DNA of 51,872 bases, taken from positions 1-51,872 of the forward strand of contig SIAJ01000034.1 in the NCBI GenBank assembly GCA_009691845.1. The letters are read 5' to 3'. This DNA comes from Gemmataceae bacterium. Lineage in GTDB: Bacteria; Planctomycetota; Planctomycetia; Gemmatales; Gemmataceae. Positions 16,634 through 24,981 of this stretch are shown here, piece by piece. The position numbers were made by a program, and so were the translations under genes. The notes beneath the pieces were generated by a model. It saw only the letters and a program-made list of their open reading frames with translations, did no database searches and was not told where the DNA came from. Positions within the stretch are counted from its first letter, which is position 1. The number at the start of each line of letters is the position of its first letter.

Positions 16634-16665
16634 GCAGATGGGACGAATTCCGCCGTCCCATCTGC
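16634..16665. repeat. GCAGATGGGACG hairpin between the paralogs
   Basis: A perfect 12-bp stem (16634-16645 and 16654-16665) with an eight-base loop starts two bases after the stop codon of paralog 1. It is followed by CCCCTTGAG rather than a T-run. It could protect the upstream mRNA from 3' exonucleases or act as a weak terminator. Confidence 0.8.
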
Positions 16666-16738
16666 CCCTTGAGTCCTCTTTCACCTCGCGTGGAAATGAG
16701 TTACCATCTCCTCTCCTGAAGCCAGGGGAGGAATTCAA

Positions 16739-17881
16739 ATGCTACGCTGTGCCACACTGCTGACGTTGCTCGCCTTTTCTGGGGCTCAGGCCTGCACGTA
16801 CTGCGATCCTGCCAATCTCAAGCTGCAAACCCTTCGGCAGGAAGCACGCACTTCGAAGTTCGTGTTCGTTGGCACGCTGAATAACCCCCGGCTCGTCGGT
16901 GATTCTGGGGTAACCGACATTCTGGTCGAGCAGGTCGTGAAGAACGACCCCGCCCTCGGCAAGAAGAAGGCCATCACCCTGCCCCGCTGGATGCCGGTCG
17001 ATCCCAAGAAGCCACCACGAATGCTGCTGTTCGTCGATGTCTACGAAGGGAAGATCGATCCGTTTCGCGGCATAATGCTGCGTGGCTCCGGCATGACCGA
17101 CTATTTGAAGGCCGCAATTGAGCTGGACGATCGCGAGCGCACGGCTTCGCTACTTTTCTACTTCCGTCATCTCGACAGTGCCGATCCGGAAGTCGCGGCC
17201 GACGCGTTTCTGGAGTTCGCCAAGGCCAGCGATGCCGAGGTCGCAGTTGTCGGCCCAAAACTCGACCCAAAGAAGTTGCGGGCGCTTCTCGCAGACACCA
17301 AAGTCCCGGCCGAGCGACTGGGCCTCTTTGCCTTCCTGCTCGGCTCCTGTGGCACGCCGGCGGATATCGATTTTCTCACTGGACTGCTCGACAAGGGGGA
17401 TAATCGTTCCACTGCCGCGCTCAGCGGTGTGCTAGGCGGCTTGATCGAGCGACAGCCAGAGGCCGGTTGGAAGCGGGCGATTGCCATCCTCGACGATCCG
17501 AAGCGACAGTATCAGGACAAGCTGGCCGTGCTGGGAACAATCCGTTTCTTCCAGTCTTGTCAGCCCAAAGAGCACCGCCAGTCGATTCTTCTGGCAACAT
17601 CGTCGGTCGTTGCACAAGGTGACATGGCCGACATGGGCATCGAAGACCTGCGCCGCTGGAAATGGTTCGACCTGACCAAGCACGTTCTCTCCCAATATGG
17701 CAAGCCGACGCATGCGGCACCGCTGGTGAAGAATGCCATCATCCGTTACGCCCTCTGTGCACCCGACGCCCAGGCGGCCACATTCATTAAATCCATGCGA
17801 ACGACGGACATTGAACTCGTTCGCGAAATAGAACAATCTCTCGAACTCGATCGACCCATCCCCCCGAAGCCCAAGCCATGA
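16739..17881 (+). CDS. Secreted protein starting with CxxC, HEAT-like repeats (paralog 2)
   Basis: Tandem paralog of the previous gene (380 aa). The signal peptide MLRCATLLTLLAFSGAQA is cut just before Cys19, giving a mature start CTYC. Matching blocks with paralog 1 include LLFVDVYEGKIDPFRGI, FRHLDSADPEVAADAFLEFA, RLGLFAFLLGSCG and GIEDLRRWKWFDL, in the same order, and both end in a Pro-rich tail. The middle and C-terminal part looks like an alpha-helical HEAT-like array. GGGGAGG lies just before the ATG. Its last four bases overlap the pepA start (ATGA), so the two are one transcript. Function unknown; a periplasmic binding or scaffold role would fit helical repeats. Confidence 0.82.
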   Translation: MLRCATLLTLLAFSGAQACTYCDPANLKLQTLRQEARTSKFVFVGTLNNPRLVGDSGVTDILVEQVVKNDPALGKKKAITLPRWMPVDPKKPPRMLLFVDVYEGKIDPFRGIMLRGSGMTDYLKAAIELDDRERTASLLFYFRHLDSADPEVAADAFLEFAKASDAEVAVVGPKLDPKKLRALLADTKVPAERLGLFAFLLGSCGTPADIDFLTGLLDKGDNRSTAALSGVLGGLIERQPEAGWKRAIAILDDPKRQYQDKLAVLGTIRFFQSCQPKEHRQSILLATSSVVAQGDMADMGIEDLRRWKWFDLTKHVLSQYGKPTHAAPLVKNAIIRYALCAPDAQAATFIKSMRTTDIELVREIEQSLELDRPIPPKPKP

Positions 17882-19344
17882 CGCCACTCTCCACGAAACT
17901 GAGTTCCCGTTCGAGCCACCTGTCGTCGTACCCAGCCGACTGGCTAGTTGCGGGCGTTTTTCAGGATTCACCGGTTGATGCCGAACTCGATGGCATGCTC
18001 GGTGGTGCCCTGACGAAACTGCGCGAATCGGGCGATCTGACCGGCAAGCACCTTGAACTTGTCCCGATGTTGAACGTCGCGGGCATCGGTGCCAAGCGAC
18101 TGCTGCTCGTGGGCCTTGGAAATCGATCGAACACATCGCGGTCCACACTGCACGACGCCTTTGCGGCTGCTCTGCGTTCGATTACGGGCAAGAGAATTTC
18201 TCGCGTGATTGTCGCACTTCCCGAACGCTTGCCCCTGGATCGCCTGGCCACTACGCTGGCAGTCGGCGTCGGGACCATCCAGGGCTGTTACGGGCCGGGA
18301 ATTCGCAAGAGCGAGCCATCTCGTTTCGCTCCGGAGGAAATCGTTTTCTACGCTGCGTTTGAGGACGAATTCTTGGACCGCATTCGTGCGGAAGGGACCG
18401 CCCTCACGTTTGCGAAGGAACTCGTGAATGCACCGCCCTGCGATCTGTACCCCGAAACGTTTGCTGCACGAATTGCTGAGAATCCGAACGTAGAGTGCGA
18501 GATATGGGACGAAAAACGCCTACGGGATGAGCGCATGGGCGCGATCCTGGGAGTTGCCGAGGCCGCGTCCCGTCCGGCTCGGCTCGCAATTCTGCGTTAT
18601 CGAAATGCCGGCAATGCCCCTACTCTCGCCCTGGTCGGCAAGGGCGTCACCTTCGACAGCGGAGGTCTGTCGCTGAAGACGAACGATCAGATGGCCGACA
18701 TGAAATGCGACATGGCCGGTGCGGCCGCCGTCGCCGCCGCGATCCATGCTGCCGCCGACTTGGGCCTGAAGGTGAATCTGTTGGGCATTATGCCTCTCGT
18801 CGAGAACATGCCGGGCGGCCGTGCACTCAAACTGGGCGATGTTCTGAAGGCCCGAAACGGCAAGACAATCGAGGTACTAAACACGGACGCGGAAGGCCGG
18901 CTGATCCTGGCCGATGCCCTCGCCTATGCGGCCGAGCAGAAGCCCGGGCACATCGTCGATCTAGCCACGCTGACCGGTTCGTGCATGATGGCGCTCGGCA
19001 CGCAGATTGCCGGAGTTATGTCGAACAACGAGGAATGGAGCAATCGCTTGATCGCTACAGCCAAGCGGGCCGGCGAGCGATTGTGGCCACTGCCGATGGA
19101 CGCGGACTTCGCGGAGAATCTGAAGAGCAACGTCGCGGACATCAAGAATGTCGGTGCCAATCGTTACGGCGGGGCGATCCTGGGCGGCAAGTTCCTGGAG
19201 CAATTTGTGGCCGGCATTCCCTGGGCCCATCTCGACATTGCTGGGCCCGCCTGGGCCGACCACGATTCCGCAACAAAAGACGCAGGGGGGACCGGGGCCT
19301 ATGTGCGAACGTTGATTGAGCTGGCCGCGAGTTACTCAGTTTGA
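17878..19344 (+). CDS. pepA: Leucyl aminopeptidase (M17)
   Basis: Cytosolic two-metal aminopeptidase that removes N-terminal residues from peptides; forms hexamers in the family. All catalytic residues are visible: Lys255 and Asp260 (VGKGVTFDSGG), Lys267, Asp278 (MKCDMAGAAAV), Asp337 and Glu339 and Arg341 (NTDAEGRL), each offset by 15 from E. coli PepA. The 488-residue length is usual. The start overlaps the end of the secreted paralog 2 by four bases, so translation is coupled. Its 3' end overlaps the convergent gene by nine bases. In some bacteria PepA also binds DNA; nothing here addresses that. Confidence 0.97.
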   Translation: MTPLSTKLSSRSSHLSSYPADWLVAGVFQDSPVDAELDGMLGGALTKLRESGDLTGKHLELVPMLNVAGIGAKRLLLVGLGNRSNTSRSTLHDAFAAALRSITGKRISRVIVALPERLPLDRLATTLAVGVGTIQGCYGPGIRKSEPSRFAPEEIVFYAAFEDEFLDRIRAEGTALTFAKELVNAPPCDLYPETFAARIAENPNVECEIWDEKRLRDERMGAILGVAEAASRPARLAILRYRNAGNAPTLALVGKGVTFDSGGLSLKTNDQMADMKCDMAGAAAVAAAIHAAADLGLKVNLLGIMPLVENMPGGRALKLGDVLKARNGKTIEVLNTDAEGRLILADALAYAAEQKPGHIVDLATLTGSCMMALGTQIAGVMSNNEEWSNRLIATAKRAGERLWPLPMDADFAENLKSNVADIKNVGANRYGGAILGGKFLEQFVAGIPWAHLDIAGPAWADHDSATKDAGGTGAYVRTLIELAASYSV

Positions 19345-20220
19345 TGCAAAATCGCTGGTCTGAAGCGTGAAAACCGAACGCGTCTCCTGTCCGGCTTGAA
19401 CGCGAATGGACTGCTTCTTTTCAAGCGGCTGGGCATAATCGAGGCTGGCTTGCATCTGCCATTCCGGGTCTCGCTCGATGCGGGCGATGTGCCAGTTCGC
19501 TTTCCAACTGATGAGTTCGTAGGTTCCTTCCGGAACCTGGTCGAATCGTACTTCGCCACCCTCGTTCGAGACGCCAACATAAGGATGATCGCTCACAGCC
19601 AAATAGCCGCGCATCCAGAAGTAGCCGGAACCGCTGGTGAGTTCAACGGTGCCGGCGTTCGAGAACATCCGTGAGACCGGCTGATCTTTGACAAATAGCA
19701 TCTGCGTGAAAAACGAGGCTCCCCGTGCTCGAGCGGACTGCGTTGAGTCATCGCGGGCCACGAACTCGGCTTCGTTCCCGCGCCGAACGATCCCTATCCG
19801 GCTACGGCGATCTCCTTGTTGAATCAGGAAGTCCTGCTCGGTCAGCTCAACGCGAACGGAGTGCAAGTCCCACGGACGAGATTGCTTTAGATCGACGCCT
19901 CGCAGTAGCACGATTGCGTCGGTGAGCCCGCCGTTCTTGGCAACCTTCGGGGCATTTGGGTTCGGCACTTCGACCTTTCCACCCGGTCTGAGCTTGGCCT
20001 GATACATTGAGAGGGACTTCACTGCCGGCACTTCGCCCGACCAGGCTACCTGACAGATCAGCGTTCCACATCTTGCCGGGTCGTGGCTTTGCCCGAGTAC
20101 ACTATTCTGCGGAATCGGCGATTGAATTTCGTGAAGTGGTTGCGGGTGCGAAGGGGTGCGCATCAACCAGAGCAACCCGATGGTCACGACCGCCAAAAAA
20201 AAGAACCACTTGCCGCGCAT
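19336..20220 (-). CDS. Membrane-anchored or secreted protein with carboxypeptidase-regulatory-like C-terminus
   Basis: A 294-residue exported protein. An N-terminal hydrophobic segment (FFFLAVVTIGLLWLM) serves as signal or anchor. The core is strand-rich: CGTLICQVAWSGEVPAV, GLTDAIVLLRGVDL, SVRVELTEQDFLI. Residues of about 205-245 (YLAVSDHPYVGVSNEGG, then VRFDQVPEGTYELISWKANW) match the carboxypeptidase-regulatory/methylamine-utilisation-type domain often seen in planctomycete cupredoxin-like proteins. No catalytic residues stand out and no copper-ligand set is clear. It is convergent with pepA, overlapping its last nine bases, and divergent from the cupin gene 43 bases away. Confidence 0.8.
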   Translation of the reverse strand: MRGKWFFFLAVVTIGLLWLMRTPSHPQPLHEIQSPIPQNSVLGQSHDPARCGTLICQVAWSGEVPAVKSLSMYQAKLRPGGKVEVPNPNAPKVAKNGGLTDAIVLLRGVDLKQSRPWDLHSVRVELTEQDFLIQQGDRRSRIGIVRRGNEAEFVARDDSTQSARARGASFFTQMLFVKDQPVSRMFSNAGTVELTSGSGYFWMRGYLAVSDHPYVGVSNEGGEVRFDQVPEGTYELISWKANWHIARIERDPEWQMQASLDYAQPLEKKQSIRVQAGQETRSVFTLQTSDFASN

Positions 20221-20263
20221 TCATCGCCTCCTGCGATTGCCATATCTTTCCTATGCTGACGTA

Positions 20264-20626
20264 ATGACGCCAACATCTCTCTCACAAGGATATAGTATTC
20301 GCCGGGCGGAAGATGCCCCAACTGTCCCCTGCCCTTGCGGACAGAGTACGCGGATCGTGTCAGCCGCGGATTCGCTCGGATGCTCGTTTCACATCACGCA
20401 AATCTCGGATTCCCTGCGTCACTATCACCAAAACTCGTCCGAGGTTTACTACATTCTGGAGGGGACCGGAATGATGGAGTTGAACGACGAGACACTCGCA
20501 ATCCGGCCCGGCGACGTGATTACCATCGCAGCCGGCACCCGGCACCGGCTATTTTCTGCTGAAAGCGTAAAGACAATCGTTGTTGCCGTGCCGGCTTTCG
20601 ACGCTGCGGATGAATACTTCGATTGA
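20264..20626 (+). CDS. Cupin-fold protein
   Basis: A 120-residue single-domain cupin. Motif 1 is recognisable as LRHYHQNSSEVYYILEGTGMM and motif 2 as IRPGDVITIAAGTRHRLF; the His residues at HYH, the Glu in SSEVYYILEG and the His in GTRHRL would form the metal site. A short PCPCGQ stretch precedes the barrel, which is not a cupin feature. Small cupins include isomerases, dioxygenases and sugar-binding proteins, so the reaction cannot be named. The ATG at 20264 was chosen because upstream sequence in frame overlaps the divergent gene's promoter region. Confidence 0.9.
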   Translation: MTPTSLSQGYSIRRAEDAPTVPCPCGQSTRIVSAADSLGCSFHITQISDSLRHYHQNSSEVYYILEGTGMMELNDETLAIRPGDVITIAAGTRHRLFSAESVKTIVVAVPAFDAADEYFD

Positions 20627-20925
20627 TTCACGTGCCATATTGTCCCAACGCACACGAGCCTGGTTGAAGCGATTTTCCGGCAACCGTCCAGAGCGCCACG
20701 CTCACGTTCGCCATAGGGCCGATGTCGAGACCACGTTCTATTTCTTGGCCGACGGAGGCGAGATTCACGCCGTCCCTTCTGCGACGGCGGAACAGTCGGG
20801 CTGATCGTCAGGTGCTCGCCTGTGTCGCCCACATGGCCGAGCGATCCGACAGTAGGCTGGCCGTAGCCAGCAATTTTTTAAATGAATTGAGCGAGCGGGA
20901 GTTGAACGAGTTGGTCTGGGGGCAC
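20627..20925. other. Intergenic region between cupin and the Feo operon end
   Basis: About 300 bases between convergent genes. Short frames run through it on both strands (for example from 20580 on plus and 20765 on minus) but none has a ribosome site, a recognisable product or sensible composition. I see no strong hairpin and no RNA gene. Confidence 0.4.
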
Positions 20926-21126
20926 TCAGGCTGAACCGGGCACTTGCGGCAATCCAATTCTCCCCGGCACTGGCGGCACTTCGACCGAGCCGCACTTGCC
21001 GCACTTCGGACCGCAGCCGCCCCTGCTCTTGCCGTGAATCGAGTTGACGATCGCGCGAACCACAAAGATCGCGGCCGCGATGACAATTAGCCCGGTGATG
21101 GTCAGTTCCCAGTTCATTGCGGTCAT
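20926..21126 (-). CDS. FeoB-associated Cys-rich membrane protein
   Basis: A 66-residue protein: one membrane helix (ELTITGLIVIAAAIFVVRAI) followed by a short cytoplasmic or periplasmic tail with four cysteines in GGCGPKCGKCG. This is the layout of the FeoB-associated Cys-rich family (FeoC-like small partner). The start ATG overlaps the feoB stop as ATGA, so the two are translationally coupled. A second ATG three codons in is also possible. Its likely job is to assist iron transfer through FeoB, perhaps by binding Fe(II) or an iron-sulfur cluster; this follows from the context and not from known biochemistry. Confidence 0.88.
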   Translation of the reverse strand: MTAMNWELTITGLIVIAAAIFVVRAIVNSIHGKSRGGCGPKCGKCGSVEVPPVPGRIGLPQVPGSA

Positions 21127-23303
21127 CCCACAATCAGCTTACCGATCTGAAAGGTAACCAATGCACCGATGTAGGCGAGAACGGTCATGTACGTGAACGT
21201 GAATGCGGGCCAAGCCCACGAACGTGTTTCCCGGCGAATGACGGCCAACGTCGAGGCACACTGACAGCAGAGAGCAAAGAACACTAGAAGGCTGAGTGCC
21301 GTTGGGATGCGATACTTGCCCCGATGCTCGTCCTTGGACCATTCTTCCTGAATCGTCTTGCCGAGCGGAGTGTCCGCGACCTTCTTCTCCCCGTCCTCTT
21401 CCTCATCTTTCTCGCCTTGATCGTAGACGATACCAAGGGTGCCGACGATGACTTCGCGTGCCGGGAACGAGGCCAGTGCGGACATGCCGATCTTCCAATC
21501 CCAGCCGAGAGGCGTGAATGTCGGCTCCAGCCAGCGGCCAAGCCGGCCCAGATAACTCTGACGTTTCCACTCGCCGTGCAGCGCATTGGCTTCCTGCTGC
21601 TTGGACTCTTTTTCTTCGCCTTCCAGCGATTTCGCTTCATCCCGACGCTCTTCGGTGGCTACGTCGTAGGAGCGGCCATCCGGCATGGTGACCGGAAAAT
21701 ACAGGCAGGCCCAAACGAGGATCATGGAAGCGAGAATCATGGTGCCCGCCCGATAGACAAAGGCCCAGCCGGCACCAACCATGCGGCGAATGACGGCCCG
21801 CACTTGCGGTACTTTGAAGGCTGGCATTTCCATCACAAAAATCGGCGTCTCCCCGCGAAGCAGCGTGCGCTTCAGAACGAGTGCAACCAGCGGGGCAGTG
21901 ATCAGGCCGATCATGTACAGTCCGAACAGCGTGACGCCGGGCAGCCACCACGGATCGCTCAGGAACACGCCGATCAGCAGCGTGTACAGTGGTAATCGCG
22001 CGGAACAACTCATCAGAGGGGCGACCAGGATGGTGGCCAAGCGATCGCGGCGATTCTCAATCACGCGCGTGGCCATGATTCCGGGGATCGCACAGGCCAC
22101 CGACGAAAGCAGTGGGATGAACGACTTGCCGTTCAGCCCGCATTTGGCCATCAGCTTGTCCATCAAGAATGCAGCCCGGGCCATGTAGCCGCAATCTTCG
22201 AGAACTGCGATGACCGCGAACAGGATTATGATTTGCGGCAGAAACACGAGCACGCCGCCGACGCCATTGATGATGCCGTCCGCGATCAGGCTTCGCAGTG
22301 GGCCGGGTGATAGCCCCTCCTTCACGAGTTCGGCTAGCCAGTCTTTGGCGGCGGAAATCAATTTCATCAAGGGTTCAGCACCGATGAAGATGGCCTCGAA
22401 CACGGCGAACATCAACAAGAGGAAGATCAGCGTGCCCCAAATCCTGTGCGTGAAGACGCGGTCGAGCTTGTCGCTCCAGGTGACGGGGCGAGTTGCGGGC
22501 CGAGTGATGCAGTCGCTGACAGCCTGGCGAATCCAGCTGAAGCGAGTGCGGGCTTCGACTGCAGGAACCGGGCAACCCGCGGTCGCAAGTCGTGCACGAG
22601 CATCACCGACTCGGCTTGCCAGTGTCGGCCCAAGTTTTTCGGAGAGCTGTCGTTCCGTGTGCCCACCGACATCGAGGAGCAATCGCTCGATGAGATAGGG
22701 CTCGACTCCCGGGCCAATGGCAGCCGAGAGAGCTTGCAGTTCTTTCTGGAACGGCTCTGGAAATGGCACGGGCTTGGGAAGAACACCACTGTTGCCGGCC
22801 GAGAGTATTGCCTGTTTCAGTGCATCGAGACCAACGCCGCGATTGGCTTGAATCGGCACGACCGGCAGGCCAAGTCGTTCGCTGAGTCGCGCGAAATCGA
22901 TCTGGATACCCAGGTTCTTGGCACGGTCGATAAGATTCACGGCGAGCACGACTGGTTGGCCAAGGTCGAGCAACTGTGTCGTGAGATACAGATGCCGTTC
23001 CAGGTTAGTCGCATCGACGATACTTACGATAACGTCGGGTCGTGGTTCGTCCTTGAGATGCCCGAGAAGATGATCGACCGAAACCATTTCGTCCGGGCTG
23101 CGTGGAGCCAGGCTATATGTCCCAGGAAGATCGATGATCTGAAGCTTAATCTCGCCATCTCGACAGGTGCCGATCTTTTTTTCGACCGTCACCCCGGGAT
23201 AGTTGCCAACGTGTTGCCGCAGGCACGTGAGTGCGTTGAAGAGAGTGGATTTCCCTGTGTTAGGGTTTCCTACGAGAGCCACAGTGAGGGTTGGCAGCGA
23301 CAT
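21123..23303 (-). CDS. feoB: Ferrous iron transporter FeoB
   Basis: Fe(II) uptake GTPase-permease of the cytoplasmic membrane, 726 aa. The N-terminal G domain shows G1 GNPNTGKST (residues 12-20), switch I NYPGVTVEKK, G3 DLPGTYS and G4 NLID, the last slightly off the NKxD consensus but common in FeoB. A helical GDP-dissociation-inhibitor region is followed by Gate motifs in two membrane halves (for example GVGGVLVFLPQIIILF and ALVLKRTLL) and the helix with KSFIPLLSSVACAIPGIMATR. An Asp/Glu/Lys-rich insert of about 60 residues lies in the later loop (near EGEEKESKQQEAN). It is third in a feoA-feoA-feoB-Cys-rich operon. Confidence 0.97.
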   Translation of the reverse strand: MSLPTLTVALVGNPNTGKSTLFNALTCLRQHVGNYPGVTVEKKIGTCRDGEIKLQIIDLPGTYSLAPRSPDEMVSVDHLLGHLKDEPRPDVIVSIVDATNLERHLYLTTQLLDLGQPVVLAVNLIDRAKNLGIQIDFARLSERLGLPVVPIQANRGVGLDALKQAILSAGNSGVLPKPVPFPEPFQKELQALSAAIGPGVEPYLIERLLLDVGGHTERQLSEKLGPTLASRVGDARARLATAGCPVPAVEARTRFSWIRQAVSDCITRPATRPVTWSDKLDRVFTHRIWGTLIFLLLMFAVFEAIFIGAEPLMKLISAAKDWLAELVKEGLSPGPLRSLIADGIINGVGGVLVFLPQIIILFAVIAVLEDCGYMARAAFLMDKLMAKCGLNGKSFIPLLSSVACAIPGIMATRVIENRRDRLATILVAPLMSCSARLPLYTLLIGVFLSDPWWLPGVTLFGLYMIGLITAPLVALVLKRTLLRGETPIFVMEMPAFKVPQVRAVIRRMVGAGWAFVYRAGTMILASMILVWACLYFPVTMPDGRSYDVATEERRDEAKSLEGEEKESKQQEANALHGEWKRQSYLGRLGRWLEPTFTPLGWDWKIGMSALASFPAREVIVGTLGIVYDQGEKDEEEDGEKKVADTPLGKTIQEEWSKDEHRGKYRIPTALSLLVFFALCCQCASTLAVIRRETRSWAWPAFTFTYMTVLAYIGALVTFQIGKLIVG

Positions 23304-23320
23304 TTATGTTTGCTTGTGAA

Positions 23321-23341
23321 GATTGAGAACAAGTCTCAATC
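23321..23341. promoter_or_regulatory. TTGAGA-N5-TCTCAA palindrome upstream of feoB
   Basis: A perfect 8-bp inverted repeat GATTGAGA-ACAAG-TCTCAATC overlaps the stop codon of feoA and ends 18 bases before the feoB start. Its core, TTGAGA-N5-TCTCAA, equals the one at 23839-23855 beside the operon promoter. The 17-bp, dyad form with this half-site resembles Fur boxes of the TGAGAAT-N-ATTCTCA type. It could also act as an RNA hairpin; the repeated use with fixed spacing favours a protein-binding site. Confidence 0.65.
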
Positions 23342-23569
23342 GATCAGGACTACGTGAATGTGAGAGGCTTCCGCTTTTCGAAGGCTCAGCCGGGTCAAGG
23401 AGGATTCAACTTCGATCGGGTCGCCAAGAGGGGCATGGGTGACAACGCGGACTTCTTCACCTTCCATCAGCCCAAGTTCGAGAAGACGTTGCAACAAGCC
23501 CGGCGGAGCCGACATGGAATCGATTCGCCCCTTGCGGCCAAGCGGAATCTCGTCCAGAGTCGGCATCAA
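23336..23569 (-). CDS. feoA: FeoA domain protein (copy adjacent to feoB)
   Basis: A 77-residue SH3-like FeoA protein that binds or regulates FeoB. Typical order: LDEIPLGRKGRIDSM, then LLQRLLELGLMEGEEVRVV, then DPIEVESSLTRLSLRKAEASHIHV. It overlaps the upstream feoA by four bases (ATGA) and is followed by feoB after 32 bases, in which a palindrome lies. The two FeoA proteins are different in sequence; this one keeps the standard GDPI-like segment and is probably the direct FeoB partner. Confidence 0.93.
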   Translation of the reverse strand: MMPTLDEIPLGRKGRIDSMSAPPGLLQRLLELGLMEGEEVRVVTHAPLGDPIEVESSLTRLSLRKAEASHIHVVLID

Positions 23570-23817
23570 ACGACCTTTGCCGAATGAAGCGGGCGTACGA
23601 GAATTTGGGACGTATCGTCACTACGCAGGCAGAGTTTGCAGTCGGCGACACGCAACAAGCACGGCGTGCCATCCTGAATCATCTGAATCCGGCAGCCCTC
23701 ACGAAGCCCGAGTTCGGCCATTCGGCAGACCCATCCAGCATCGCCGCTGACATCCGCGACGTCCGCCCATTCGCCGGGCTTCAGCATGTCGAGTGGGAAT
23801 ATGGGACTTAGTGGCAT
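23566..23817 (-). CDS. feoA: FeoA domain protein (first gene of the operon)
   Basis: An 83-residue FeoA-like protein: DMLKPGEWADVADVSGD, then WVCRMAELGLREGCRIQMI, then CLLRVADCKLCLRSDDTSQILV. The RxAELGLxxG core is the FeoA hallmark. It has four or five cysteines (VCRM, CRIQM, PCLLR, DCKLC), many more than its neighbour, which may tie it to iron sensing. No good ribosome site precedes the ATG at 23817; an in-frame ATG ten codons later (MLKPGEW) would give the normal short FeoA N-terminus. It is transcribed from the promoter at 23860-23888. Confidence 0.9.
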   Translation of the reverse strand: MPLSPIFPLDMLKPGEWADVADVSGDAGWVCRMAELGLREGCRIQMIQDGTPCLLRVADCKLCLRSDDTSQILVRPLHSAKVV

Positions 23818-23838
23818 GAACGACCGAGGCGGGAGCTA

Positions 23839-23855
23839 TTGAGACTTAATCTCAA
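23839..23855. promoter_or_regulatory. Fur-box-like operator of the feo operon
   Basis: The 17-bp dyad TTGAGACTTAATCTCAA lies four bases downstream of the predicted -10 box, so a bound repressor would block the start site. It matches the second copy before feoB in both half-sites and spacing. The half-site agrees with the GAGA/TCTC form of some Fur boxes, making an iron-dependent repressor the likely reader; this is inference from gene context and shape. Confidence 0.72.
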
Positions 23856-23859
23856 CTAC

Positions 23860-23888
23860 TTTCTACACGCTTTGTCCCGCGAGGTCAA
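23860..23888 (-). promoter_or_regulatory. Sigma-70-type promoter of the feo operon
   Basis: On the minus strand, TTGACC (23883-23888) is followed after exactly 17 bases by TAGAAA (23860-23865). These are close to the -35 and -10 consensus with ideal spacing. The operator at 23839-23855 covers the expected start point, and feoA begins about 40 bases further. Confidence 0.68.
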
Positions 23889-23976
23889 GCGCGTTTGCCG
23901 GAATCCGAAGATACCGACATCTCAAGGCTTTTCGATCAAGAGATTAGTTGTGTGGAAAATGGTCGAAGCAACGTGT

Positions 23977-24861
23977 TTACTCGGAAAGTAGGACTTCGCC
24001 AGAATTGGGACTTACCATTCCCCAGAAAATGTGGGCTGCCATATTTGGAGAAAGAAGCCGAGCACTGCCATCGGCGAGAGCGACTTGGGGCCCACGAGTT
24101 GAACTCGAGTTTGGTAGCCGAGGGTCACACTCATTAATCCGCGGCCTCACCTGGAAAGTCTTGTTCCCTTCAGCCATGCTTACAGGAGGGTTGCCCGATG
24201 CAATCGGGTAGTAGTCGCCAGGCGAAGGGCGGCCGACTATCGCACCTCCATGTGCGAAGGTCGCTGGTTGCCACGGGGACCACCGGCTCGAAAGTCCTAG
24301 GACATAGGAGAAAGTCGTCTGCTTGCAGTTCCAGCCGTAATGCTCGCTCATCCAGATCGTTTGGGACAATCCATCCTTGATGTGGCTGAGTTCTGGGAAA
24401 GAAGAAAAAACCTGGGCGTTGAGGGCGTAGCTCGACACTGACAGCCGATTGATGTCAACGGCTTGGCCGTAGTACTCGGTGACCGCTGGATTTGGCGTGG
24501 ATTTAGAGGGGTCCAAAGGATTCATAAACACTCGGACCGGTTTCCGAAACTCGTCGAAGAAAGGCGGTCGCTGTGATTGAACGGTCAATTGGTTAAAGAT
24601 CGCCGCCTGCTCAAGATAGGGCAAGAGCGTGACGAAAGCATCATGCTTGTACATTGATTCGAATATCACGCTTGGCAGCTTTCCATCATGGTTGGCGGAC
24701 AGATGATGAAGTCCGAGACCAATCTGTTTGAGATTGTTCTGGCTTTGGGCCATCAAAGCGGCTTCGCGAATTTTCTGAACTGCTGGCAGCAACAATCCGA
24801 GTAGAATCGCCATGATGGCAATTACCACGAGCAACTCGATCAGTGTAATGGCCTTTCGCAT
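23977..24861 (-). CDS. DUF1559 pseudopilin-like protein
   Basis: Member of the DUF1559 (type II secretion pseudopilin-like) family, hugely expanded in planctomycetes; 294 aa. The N-terminus [20 protein letters not shown] is the class III signal with Glu5, followed by [10 protein letters not shown] and [13 protein letters not shown]. The C-terminal segment [17 protein letters not shown] is the family's closing 'H/VxxxxDGSVRxxxxxI' type block. Unusually, the residue before the cleavage point is Ala instead of Gly, and Phe+1 is Ile. Such proteins are thought to be anchored surface or pilus-like subunits; the exact role is unknown. It stands alone on its strand between the Feo operon and rmlD. 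Confidence 0.94.
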   Translation of the reverse strand: MRKAITLIELLVVIAIMAILLGLLLPAVQKIREAALMAQSQNNLKQIGLGLHHLSANHDGKLPSVIFESMYKHDAFVTLLPYLEQAAIFNQLTVQSQRPPFFDEFRKPVRVFMNPLDPSKSTPNPAVTEYYGQAVDINRLSVSSYALNAQVFSSFPELSHIKDGLSQTIWMSEHYGWNCKQTTFSYVLGLSSRWSPWQPATFAHGGAIVGRPSPGDYYPIASGNPPVSMAEGNKTFQVRPRINECDPRLPNSSSTRGPQVALADGSARLLSPNMAAHIFWGMVSPNSGEVLLSE

Positions 24862-24981
24862 TCGTTTATCCGCTGCTCGACGTCACTACAACGGTTCTTC
24901 TTACCCACCGCGTAGAAAAGACGGCCAGCGGTATTGGTCGCCTTTTCTGCGCTATCAGCCTCCGTCGACAAAACAGGCCTA

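Noticed and set aside
16634..16665. Reading the hairpin between the paralogs as a rho-independent terminator
   Set aside because: No T-run follows the stem; kept only as a hairpin repeat.
20580..20804. A short plus-strand frame after the cupin gene
   Set aside because: It starts inside the cupin gene with no ribosome site and its sequence resembles nothing.
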